25,050 nt of DNA from assembly GCA_016291475.1 (NCBI GenBank), contig JAEEXJ010000047.1, positions 1 to 25,050 of the forward strand, in the 5' to 3' direction. Each line of letters opens with the position of its first letter. Position 1 is the stretch's first letter. Origin of the DNA: Lachnospiraceae bacterium (GTDB lineage: Bacteria > Bacillota_A > Clostridia > Lachnospirales > Lachnospiraceae). The notes beneath the pieces were generated by a model. It did no database searches, had not been told where the DNA came from, and saw only the letters and a list, made by a program, of their open reading frames with translations. Both the position numbers and the translations under genes were made by a program. Below are positions 15,798 to 22,371 of the stretch, one piece after another.

Positions 15798-17134
15798 TTT
15801 CTGAAGCTGAAGTATCTCATGAGTGCGGTGATGCCGGCTAAGGACCAGACGATGCCGACGGACCACCAGATTCCCCAAAGACCAATGGCAGGGATCACAA
15901 CGAGCATGAAGGGAACGGTGAATCTTCCGATTACTTCGACGATGCCGTTTAAAAGGGCGAAGATGGAATCACCGAGGCCGTTCAGTACACCTCTTACTGT
16001 GTAGATCGTTCCGAGCATTACGTAGAAGTAACTTGTGATACGAAGAGCCTTGGCTCCCATGACGATTACGGGTTCTTCGTCTACAAATATTCTTACTATT
16101 TTTTCACTGAAGAGCTGCATGATAGGAAGCATGATGATAGAGAATATCACCATTATCATGAGGCTCTTTTTGTATCCTTCTTTTACACGATCCTTCAAGT
16201 TGGCACCGTAGTTCTGGCCGGTGAAGGTGGAAAGTGCCGCGCCCAGAGTCTGGTAGGGTTGATGGATTATCTGCTCGATCCTGCTGGTTGCGCTGAATGC
16301 GGCTACGGTTGTTTTGCCGAAGGAGTTAACGACCTTCTGAAGTGCCATGCAGGAAATAGCAATCATTGAGAACTGAAATGACAGGGGAAGACCGAGCTTA
16401 AGAACGCTCATGGTTATATGCTTATTGTACTTCATGTTCTCTTTGGTGAACTTGAAATAGCTGTTTGTTTTCATCGCGTAGAGCATGCAGCCCACACCTG
16501 ATACAAGCTGTGAGATAACGGTAGCGATACCTGCTCCTCTTACGCTCATGCCGAAGCCGACAACGAAGAGAAAGTCGAGGCCGGTATTTAAGAGGCACGA
16601 GAATATCAGAAAAAAGAGAGGGGTCTTGGAATCGCCCAATGCTCTGAGCATTGATGATATGTAGTTGTAGAGAGATACGAATACAAGACCTACGCACATG
16701 ATCTTCATGTAGTCGGCTGCGTCTTTCAATATCTCTGCGGGAGTGTCTAATAGAGTAAGGATGGGTACTGTTAAGATGTATGCGATGAATCCCACTATTA
16801 TAGGGAAGACAAGCATTATATAGCCGGTGTTTACGATGCAGCTTTTGACGGCTTCATCGTCTTTTTTTCCGAAGCACTGCGAGGTGATGATCCCTCCGCC
16901 GCTTCCGATACCGTTGCATATCGCAAAAAAGAGAAATGTGACGGAGCCTGTGGCACCGATTGCCGCAAGGGCGTCTGCGTTTACATATTTACCTACTATA
17001 ACGGAGTCCACCAGGTTATATACCTGCTGGAAAAGATTACCGATGAGCATGGGTACGGAAAAGAGGAGTATCAGTGATACGGGGCTGCCCTCGGTCATTA
17101 ATAAGATGCCTGATTTATGTTTTTTGAGTTCCAT
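15782..17134 (-). CDS. MATE-family multidrug/sodium antiporter
   Basis: 450 residues with about 12 hydrophobic helices in two related halves, the standard MATE size. The N-terminus (P-M-L-I-G-N-L-F-Q-Q-V-Y-N-L-V-D-S, then A-A-I-G-A-T-G) and the second-half G-Q-N-Y-G-A segment are family hallmarks. MATE proteins of the cytoplasmic membrane exchange cationic drugs or metabolites for sodium or protons; the substrate is not predictable. The ribosome binding site is only moderate (AGG, about 10 bases upstream). It is a single gene with its own promoter, and its 3' end is convergent with the preceding operon. Confidence 0.9.
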   Translation of the reverse strand: MELKKHKSGILLMTEGSPVSLILLFSVPMLIGNLFQQVYNLVDSVIVGKYVNADALAAIGATGSVTFLFFAICNGIGSGGGIITSQCFGKKDDEAVKSCIVNTGYIMLVFPIIVGFIAYILTVPILTLLDTPAEILKDAADYMKIMCVGLVFVSLYNYISSMLRALGDSKTPLFFLIFSCLLNTGLDFLFVVGFGMSVRGAGIATVISQLVSGVGCMLYAMKTNSYFKFTKENMKYNKHITMSVLKLGLPLSFQFSMIAISCMALQKVVNSFGKTTVAAFSATSRIEQIIHQPYQTLGAALSTFTGQNYGANLKDRVKEGYKKSLMIMVIFSIIMLPIMQLFSEKIVRIFVDEEPVIVMGAKALRITSYFYVMLGTIYTVRGVLNGLGDSIFALLNGIVEVIGRFTVPFMLVVIPAIGLWGIWWSVGIVWSLAGITALMRYFSFRKRVLK

Positions 17135-17208
17135 GTTTTTCTACCTGTTACATGATTGATCTTCCCTGCGCGGAAAGATAGTTACTGTTATCTATGGTCC
17201 GAGAGGAT

Positions 17209-17237
17209 ATATTATTCTTTTCTGCCTCGGGAATCAA
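17209..17237 (-). promoter_or_regulatory. MATE gene promoter
   Basis: On the minus strand, TTGATT (17237-17232), a 17-base spacer, then TAATAT (17214-17209). The start would be near 17202, giving a leader of about 68 bases. It lies downstream of the small-RNA terminator, so the MATE gene need not depend on the small-RNA promoter. Confidence 0.6.
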
Positions 17238-17304
17238 TCAAAATTTTGTCATTGTATTACCCGTTTTTTGTCATATATCTATTGTGGATATAGAAAAGTG
17301 TAAA

Positions 17305-17409
17305 ACGAAAAGGACTCAACGCCAAAGGTTCACCAATGGTTTGAGTCCTGTATCTATAAAAGAAGTGGCGCAGCCCCCGCACCTAAGAAGCCGCCGGTCT
17401 ACGCCTTGT
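17305..17409 (-). ncRNA. Candidate small RNA of unknown family
   Basis: About 105 nt bounded by its own promoter and an intrinsic terminator. The 5' part is G+C-rich and contains a hairpin GGTGC-(7 nt)-GCGCC (17383-17367 on the minus strand) whose one G-U pair works only in minus-strand RNA; on the plus strand it would be a C-A mismatch. The 3' part is the terminator hairpin, itself capped by an inner CCA/UGG and GG/CC helix with a UGAA loop. No convincing reading frame with a ribosome binding site was found. It matches none of the RNA classes I could compare by eye (SRP RNA, tmRNA, RNase P, tetrahydrofolate riboswitch). It could be a trans-acting small RNA or a terminated regulatory leader. 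Confidence 0.6.
17311..17349 (-). terminator. Intrinsic terminator of the small RNA
   Basis: Arms AGGACTCAA and TTGAGTCCT (17349-17341 and 17319-17311 read on the minus strand) form a 9-bp stem, followed on the minus strand by TTTTCGTTTT. The 21-base apical part can fold further. Confidence 0.65.
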
Positions 17410-17415
17410 GTATTC

Positions 17416-17444
17416 ATAATATGGCTATTTTTTGGTGTAGTCAA
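17416..17444 (-). promoter_or_regulatory. Strong promoter of the small RNA
   Basis: On the minus strand, TTGACT (17444-17439), a 17-base spacer, TATTAT (17421-17416). An inverted repeat AATGAT-N6-ATCATT (17443-17460) overlaps the upstream edge of the -35, a possible regulator site. The predicted start is near 17409. Confidence 0.65.
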
Positions 17445-17541
17445 TGATTTTTTCATCATTAAGGATTATTATGAGATTACGTATACGTTTGGATGCCTTA
17501 AAGTAGAAAATGACCTGAAGTAAAGTGAACGATGATTAATT

Positions 17542-18798
17542 ATGGGTATCAGATATACAAATGATATGACTCCGTTTGATATGACGGAGAAGCCTTCAAA
17601 ACAATATCCGTTCTTAATGCCTCTTATATGGCTTGCTGCCTTTATCGATACGAGAAGGTTTGGGCTGAAGATCCGTAAAGAGGGTATGGAGGGAATAAAG
17701 CCGCCTTATCTGGTGATCGCAACTCACATGGGACCTGCGGATTATTCTGCTGCGCCTCTTGCCATGTTTCCGAGACGCGCAATGTATGTGTCGGATATGG
17801 AAGGATTTGAGTATTACGGTAAGTGGCTTTATCGCGGACTCGGATGCATAGGTAAGAGAAGGTATGTTTCGGATATCAGTGTGGTTAAGAATATTAAGTA
17901 CGCACTTGATAAGAAGCAGGCTGTGTTTATCTATCCGGAAGCAAGGCATTCCAATGTGGGTACCACGGCTTATATTCCGAAGAACCTGGGAAAATTGTGT
18001 AAGTTCCTGAAGGTTCCCGTGGTTATATTCAGGCTGGACGGATGTTATCTGGCCAATCCTTTTTGGGATGAGCTTCATTCAAGGAAGGTTCCCATGGAGG
18101 GCAGGTTCTATAAGCTTTTTGATACCAAAGAGGTCAGAGAAAAGTCAGCCGAGGAGATTCAGGAAGCCATCGAGAAAGCTCTCGAATACAACGAGTACAG
18201 GTATCAGAACGATAAGAAAATAAAGATCACTGAGCCTAAGCGTGCGGAGGGACTTCATAAAGCTCTTTATGTCTGCAAAAAATGCGGAGCGAAGTATAAG
18301 ATGAAGAGCCACGGAGATACGCTCAGGTGCGGCTCTTGCGGAAGAGAATATCTTCTGAGAGAAGACGGGTTTTTGGAAGATACTAAAACCGGTGAGAATT
18401 TTGTGATCCCCGATTGGTATGAATGGGAAAGGGGACTTGAGATCGATTCCGCGAGGCTTCTTATATCGATGGGTAAGTTTAACCGGTCATATCCCGTTAC
18501 CATAGAGGCGCTTCCGAATCACAAAGGATTTGTAAAACTGGGTGACGGAGTTCTGTCTCTTGATGAAAATGAATTCAAGCTGATGTACGGATCCGAGATT
18601 CTTCACTTCCCTCATAGGATCCGTGAGTCCGTTCAGACGGAGTATGATTACAGGGGTAAGAAGGGACCGGGTATTGTTTTATCTACGAAGGATTGTTGTT
18701 ACTATCTGTATTCGAAAGCGGATGACTTCAATCCGACGGAACTTCAATTTGTAGGGGAATGGTTATTCCAAAACGGGGGCAAGCATGAAAGCAAGTGA
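17542..18798 (+). CDS. PlsC-like acyltransferase fused to a zinc ribbon
   Basis: 418 residues. The N-terminal 210 residues form a 1-acylglycerol-3-phosphate-type acyltransferase domain with the H-x4-D motif (H62, D67) and Y-P-E-A-R-H near E133, corresponding to the second family motif. A zinc ribbon follows with C245/C248 and C263/C266, then about 150 residues of beta-rich sequence I cannot name. PlsC enzymes acylate lysophosphatidic acid at the membrane in phospholipid synthesis; here lipid acylation is likely but the acceptor is unclear. There is no recognisable Shine-Dalgarno sequence before the ATG. The gene overlaps the following oxidoreductase gene by 14 bases. Confidence 0.83.
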   Translation: MGIRYTNDMTPFDMTEKPSKQYPFLMPLIWLAAFIDTRRFGLKIRKEGMEGIKPPYLVIATHMGPADYSAAPLAMFPRRAMYVSDMEGFEYYGKWLYRGLGCIGKRRYVSDISVVKNIKYALDKKQAVFIYPEARHSNVGTTAYIPKNLGKLCKFLKVPVVIFRLDGCYLANPFWDELHSRKVPMEGRFYKLFDTKEVREKSAEEIQEAIEKALEYNEYRYQNDKKIKITEPKRAEGLHKALYVCKKCGAKYKMKSHGDTLRCGSCGREYLLREDGFLEDTKTGENFVIPDWYEWERGLEIDSARLLISMGKFNRSYPVTIEALPNHKGFVKLGDGVLSLDENEFKLMYGSEILHFPHRIRESVQTEYDYRGKKGPGIVLSTKDCCYYLYSKADDFNPTELQFVGEWLFQNGGKHESK

Positions 18799-19861
18799 TT
18801 CATTGGAGGTTCGCGGCAAGGTTTTCAGAAACAGGATAACCATGGCGCCCACCGTAAAGTTTGATTATGCCGGGCCTGATGGGAAGGCTACGGAAAAGCA
18901 CATCGAGCACTACAGAGAAAGGGCCGAGCACGGATGCGGACTTATCTGTGTTGAGGCCACCGCGGTTTCTCCGGATGGAAGATTCTGGACTAATCACATG
19001 GGTCTTTGGAATGATGATCAGATCGAGGGACACAGTCTGATTGCAAAGGCATGTCATGATAACGGTGCGGTTGTCATCGTGCAGATCAATCATACGGGGA
19101 TTACTTCTAATCCCGACTGTGGTCCTGCCATAGGGCCATCTTCCGTTCCTACAAGAGATCCGAATGTGATGTCTAAGGAGATGAGCATTGATGAGATTCA
19201 TAAGATGCAGGAGAATTTCGTAAGTGCTGCCGTAAGAGCTAAGAAGGCCGGATATGACGGAGTACAGCTTCACGGATGTCATTCGTATCTGATAAATCAG
19301 TTTATTTCCAAGAAGACGAATCTTAGAACGGATGAGTACGGCGGAAGCGTAGAGAACCGTGCAAGATTCGGGTCAGAGATTATCAAGGCGATACGCAGAG
19401 AGTGTGGGGATGATTTTATCATCTCGATACGGACTGCAGGAATAGAGCCGGATGTAGCTACCGCAATAGAGATTGCGGAAGAGTATGTTAAGGCAAGCGT
19501 TGATATGCTGCAGGTTTCCACGGGTATTGAGTGGGATGATCCTACGCATAAAGAGGAAGGTGAACCGTATAACAAGTTTGCCAAGCTCGGAGTCAGATTC
19601 CATGAACATTTTAAGGGCAGGGTTCCGGTATCATGCGTAAACAGTCTGTATGATCCTTCTGTTATCAGGTACTTGCTGGAGAATGACTTGGTTGATCTTG
19701 TGGATCTGGGACGTCCTATTTTGGCGGATCCGGCAATAGTCGAAGCTGTACTCGAGGATAAGCCGTTTGTAAAATGTTTTGATTGTCCCAACTGTCAGTA
19801 CGGGCCTTTCATGCCGCACAAATGTCCCGCAGCTATGAAGCGGGGAGTGAAGTTCGAATAA
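18785..19861 (+). CDS. Old Yellow Enzyme-family NADH:flavin oxidoreductase with C-terminal cysteine cluster
   Basis: 358 residues covering the FMN-binding TIM barrel of the OYE/2,4-dienoyl-CoA reductase family. Signatures: V-Q-I-N-H-T-G, H-G-C-H-S-Y-L-I-N-Q-F, and the D-E-Y-G-G-S-x-E-N-R-x-R-F block. FadH-type enzymes continue with a 4Fe-4S site and an FAD/NAD domain. Here the protein stops right after C331, C334, C337 and C347, a cluster spaced C-x2-C-x2-C-x9-C. It may bind an iron-sulfur cluster without the second flavin domain, or zinc. Enoate or enoyl-CoA reduction is the family reaction. It overlaps the acyltransferase gene and is preceded by a GGGGG ribosome binding site. A terminator follows. 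Confidence 0.85.
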   Translation: MKASDSLEVRGKVFRNRITMAPTVKFDYAGPDGKATEKHIEHYRERAEHGCGLICVEATAVSPDGRFWTNHMGLWNDDQIEGHSLIAKACHDNGAVVIVQINHTGITSNPDCGPAIGPSSVPTRDPNVMSKEMSIDEIHKMQENFVSAAVRAKKAGYDGVQLHGCHSYLINQFISKKTNLRTDEYGGSVENRARFGSEIIKAIRRECGDDFIISIRTAGIEPDVATAIEIAEEYVKASVDMLQVSTGIEWDDPTHKEEGEPYNKFAKLGVRFHEHFKGRVPVSCVNSLYDPSVIRYLLENDLVDLVDLGRPILADPAIVEAVLEDKPFVKCFDCPNCQYGPFMPHKCPAAMKRGVKFE

Positions 19862-19872
19862 AGCTTAATTTG

Positions 19873-19905
19873 CACCCCGCGTGAGCGGGGTGTATTATTA
19901 TCTTG
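19873..19905 (+). terminator. Intrinsic terminator after the oxidoreductase gene
   Basis: A perfect 8-bp G+C-rich stem CACCCCGC/GCGGGGTG with a GTGA loop (19873-19892), then the T-rich TATTATTATCTTG. Confidence 0.8.
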
Positions 19906-19947
19906 TACTCGCTGAGAAGCGAGAAGTCGAAATCAAAATCTTCAAAT

Positions 19948-20053
19948 ACGGAGGGAATTCGTTCCCACATTACCTTGTGTGATCAGGGAATGAGCCTCCG
20001 TGTCTCTTTCCCTGTGTATATATTTATTCTGATTGATTCAGGGAAAGAGAGGA
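19948..20053 (+). promoter_or_regulatory. Leader with competing hairpins before the Rpn gene
   Basis: Pairs visible: ACGGAGG (19948-19954) with CCTCCGT (19995-20001); GGGAA-TTCG-TTCCC (19953-19966); CAGGGAA (19984-19990) with TTCCCTG (20008-20014); and TCTCTTTCCCTG (20003-20014) with CAGGGAAAGAGA (20039-20050), a perfect 12-bp pair. The last arm covers part of the ribosome binding site AGAGAGGA (20046-20053). The third and fourth pairs exclude each other. A TATATT at 20019-20024 could be a -10 inside the leader, in which case the left arms would not be transcribed. The rest of 19906-19947 holds only a small CTCGCT/AGCGAG hairpin (19908-19923). Confidence 0.5.
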
Positions 20054-20056
20054 CAT

Positions 20057-20986
20057 ATGGAAGATTACAAGATTAATGAAAAGAATAAGGACAGGTTATT
20101 TAGGTTTTTATTCGGAAACGCTGAGTACAAAGATAATGCATTATCTTTATACAACGCGGTTAATGGCACAGATTATAAGAATGTAGATGATATAACGTTT
20201 TATACGATAGACGATATCATATATATTCACATGAAAAATGATGTGGCCATTCTTTTCAACAGTAGTTTGTCATTATGGGAGCATCAGTCGACTTATAACC
20301 CAAACATGCCGCTAAGGGGATTGATCTACTTTGGGAGTATGTATGGGAAATATATTAAGCAGAACCATAAGAATATTTATGGAGAATCGCTGATAAAAAT
20401 TCCCTGCCCCAAGTATTGTGTGTTTTATAATGGCACGAAAGACAGACCGGCTGTTGAGAAAATACATTTGAGCAGTGCGTTTGAGAGTTCAGTCAATTCA
20501 GGAGAATTTGAGTGGACGGCTACCATGTATAATCTCAATTCAGGGAAGAATGAGGAACTGCTCAGTAAATGTAAAGTATTATCGGAATACATGTCTTTTG
20601 TTAATGCCGTACGAAAGAACTATGAAGAAGGAATGGATGCGGAGGTTGCTGTCGACAGAGCGGTAACGGAATGCATCCAAAACGGAATACTAGCTGACTA
20701 TCTGCGTGGACACAGAGCGGAGGTGATAGCCATGATATTAACTGAATTTGATGAAGAGGCTTATCGCAAGGGGATTTACGAAGAGGGACATAAAGAAGGA
20801 CTGGAGCAGGGGATAAAGCAAGGTATAGAACAAGGTATAGAACAAGGTATTGAGCAGGGATTGTCGCAAGGAAGATTAGATATGCTTCTTTCACTTGTTA
20901 AGGACGGAAGCCTAACAGTAGAAAACGCATCTGCTAAGCTAAATGTCTCTGTGGAAGAATTTGAAAAACTAATGTCCGTAAAATAA
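20057..20986 (+). CDS. Rpn-family PD-(D/E)XK nuclease (recombination-promoting nuclease/putative transposase)
   Basis: 309 residues. The N-terminal D-R-L-F-R-F-L-F-G, the central W-E-H-Q-S-T-Y-N-P-N-M-P-L-R-G segment and the C-terminal E-E-G-x-x-E-G-L-E-Q-G repeats are characteristic of the Rpn/YhgA-like family. Family members are DNA endonucleases first described as promoting RecA-independent recombination, and later as anti-phage toxins held in check by a short product from an internal start. The start is ATG 20057, 3 bases after AGAGAGGA; the in-frame TTG at 20033 lacks a ribosome binding site. An internal start is listed separately. The gene stands alone, between a terminator upstream and another right after its stop. 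Confidence 0.87.
   Translation: MEDYKINEKNKDRLFRFLFGNAEYKDNALSLYNAVNGTDYKNVDDITFYTIDDIIYIHMKNDVAILFNSSLSLWEHQSTYNPNMPLRGLIYFGSMYGKYIKQNHKNIYGESLIKIPCPKYCVFYNGTKDRPAVEKIHLSSAFESSVNSGEFEWTATMYNLNSGKNEELLSKCKVLSEYMSFVNAVRKNYEEGMDAEVAVDRAVTECIQNGILADYLRGHRAEVIAMILTEFDEEAYRKGIYEEGHKEGLEQGIKQGIEQGIEQGIEQGLSQGRLDMLLSLVKDGSLTVENASAKLNVSVEEFEKLMSVK
20732..20986 (+). CDS. Putative nested short Rpn product (RpnS-like)
   Basis: The in-frame ATG at 20732 is codon 226 of the Rpn gene and is preceded by GGAGGTGA (20719-20726) with 5 bases between, close to an ideal Shine-Dalgarno. Translation from it would give an 84-residue C-terminal protein containing the G-I-E-Q repeats and the final helical domain but no nuclease domain. 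In characterised Rpn genes such an intragenic product acts as antitoxin to the full-length nuclease. Expression here is inferred from the ribosome binding site only. Confidence 0.55.
   Translation: MILTEFDEEAYRKGIYEEGHKEGLEQGIKQGIEQGIEQGIEQGLSQGRLDMLLSLVKDGSLTVENASAKLNVSVEEFEKLMSVK
20810..20857 (+). repeat. 12-bp in-frame tandem repeat in the Rpn gene
   Basis: Four 12-bp units coding G-I-x-Q: the two central ones are identical (GGTATAGAACAA at 20822-20833 and 20834-20845), the outer two diverged. The unit keeps the frame, so copy number can change without breaking the protein. Confidence 0.85.
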
Positions 20987-20998
20987 AAAATTTTTAAG

Positions 20999-21035
20999 GG
21001 GGTGAAACGACAGTAAACGTCTCACCCCATTTTTT
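20999..21035 (+). terminator. Strong intrinsic terminator of the Rpn gene, abutting the next ribosome binding site
   Basis: Stem GGGGTGA (20999-21005) with TCACCCC (21022-21028), extended by ACG/CGT, then TTTTTT at 21030-21035. The ribosome binding site of the peptidase gene (AGGAGAAGG) begins directly after the T-run. Confidence 0.85.
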
Positions 21036-21045
21036 AGGAGAAGGT

Positions 21046-22371
21046 ATGTCAAAAGGCAAGAAGATTAAAAAGATTGTTTTTGGGTTTTTGATAGCAGTAG
21101 TAGCGCTTATAGCTGTGGCAGCAGGCGTATGGTTCCTTGCTCTTAACCCATACAGGGGAAATGTGGAAAATCCCGATGAGACACTGGCACTTGATACTGT
21201 TCTTACGAAGGAACAGGCTAAGGAAGACATCGATTATGTGATGGAGATGTACAGAGATCGTCATCCTGCCTGGCTTGAAGACGGTAATGAGCGTGTTGCG
21301 AATGTTGAGGCTCAGTATCTGAAAGAACTGGAACTTCTTGATTCGATGACAGACGAGGAAGTCACTGTTTTGGCAGAGTGGCAGATGATATCCCGCATCA
21401 TGCATGAACTCTATGACGGTCATTCAGGTGTCTATGCCTCATATAACGAGGGACTCTATATAGATGATTTCACTCAGATTAATGAGATAGGACTTCCCAC
21501 TTCGATCGACGGAGTATCATACGACGAAGCATTTAAGAGATTCTGCGATGTGTATCAGTATGAAATGGAGAGCTTTGCGGAGTCGACTTTTCAGGGTAAC
21601 GTGATCATAAACGAAACTTATCTGAGATGGTGCGGATTTGATACTTCGGACGGTATCGATATGACATACGATACCGATGACGGAGAACTTACCGTTCATT
21701 ATGAATTTGTACCCATCACAGATGTAAAGGGATATGAAGGTAATATATCCGATGAAGATTATAAGTGGGTATATTATGACATCGATACCGAAAACGGAAT
21801 CGGCATATTTACACTTACATCATGTGAATACAATGATGAATATAAGAAGACCGTAAAGGATTTCTTTACGGCCGTTAATGAAGCGGGTATTCAGCATGTT
21901 ATCGTGGATCTTCGTTGGAACGGTGGCGGAAATTCCATGGTTGCGGATGAATTCCTTAAGTATGTGGATATCGACGGTTTCTATACCTGGGGAAATCATG
22001 TAAGGTTTGGAAATTTCCTCATCAAGAATGAACGATCCTTCCAGAAAAACCACAGACTTGATCCTCAGTACTCCGGAGATATCTATGTTCTGACAAGTAC
22101 CAGGACATTCAGTGCGGCAATGGACTTCACCATGGATATCATGGATAACGATCTGGGAATCGTTGTTGGAGAGGCCTCCGGAAATCTGCCTGATTCCTAC
22201 GGAGATATCCTGCGGTTCCAGATGCCTAATTCAAGGCTTCAGTTCAGCATATCCTACAAGAGATGGTTCAGAACCGATGAAAGCAAAGCAGGTCAGCCGC
22301 TCGAACCCGACTATCCCTGCCCTTCGGAAGAGGCTATGGATAAGGCATATGAGTTAATCCTTAATTCCTAA
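21046..22371 (+). CDS. Membrane-anchored S41-family peptidase
   Basis: 441 residues. A basic N-terminus and hydrophobic segment at about 8-30 form a signal anchor, so the protease domain lies outside the membrane. A helical region (residues 50-140) precedes the S41/tail-specific protease core: D-L-R-W-N-G-G-G-N-S, Y-V-L-T-S-T-R-T-F-S-A-A with the expected nucleophile at S356, then V-G-E-A-S-G-N. No PDZ domain is seen, which fits the non-CtpA branch of S41. Such proteins cut C-terminal tails or peptides at the cell surface; the target is unknown. A strong terminator sits between it and the Rpn gene, so its own promoter must lie inside the Rpn gene or it depends on read-through. Its 3' end overlaps the convergent GH127 gene by 18 bases. 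Confidence 0.85.
   Translation: MSKGKKIKKIVFGFLIAVVALIAVAAGVWFLALNPYRGNVENPDETLALDTVLTKEQAKEDIDYVMEMYRDRHPAWLEDGNERVANVEAQYLKELELLDSMTDEEVTVLAEWQMISRIMHELYDGHSGVYASYNEGLYIDDFTQINEIGLPTSIDGVSYDEAFKRFCDVYQYEMESFAESTFQGNVIINETYLRWCGFDTSDGIDMTYDTDDGELTVHYEFVPITDVKGYEGNISDEDYKWVYYDIDTENGIGIFTLTSCEYNDEYKKTVKDFFTAVNEAGIQHVIVDLRWNGGGNSMVADEFLKYVDIDGFYTWGNHVRFGNFLIKNERSFQKNHRLDPQYSGDIYVLTSTRTFSAAMDFTMDIMDNDLGIVVGEASGNLPDSYGDILRFQMPNSRLQFSISYKRWFRTDESKAGQPLEPDYPCPSEEAMDKAYELILNS

Noticed and set aside
17311..17349. Reading GGTTTGAGTCC on the plus strand as a tRNA T-arm
   Set aside because: No acceptor stem, D-arm or anticodon arm at matching distances; the segment is explained as a terminator stem.
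17194..17523. A 109-codon open frame on the plus strand across the small-RNA region
   Set aside because: It has no ribosome binding site, odd composition, and runs antisense through the promoter and terminator of the minus-strand RNA. I treat it as a shadow of the RNA gene.
19908..19923. Small hairpin CTCGCT-GAGA-AGCGAG
   Set aside because: Follows the OYE terminator with no T-run or gene link; too short to interpret.
20033..20056. A TTG start for the Rpn gene
   Set aside because: No Shine-Dalgarno before it, and the extra residues fall in the hairpin arm; ATG 20057 follows AGAGAGGA.
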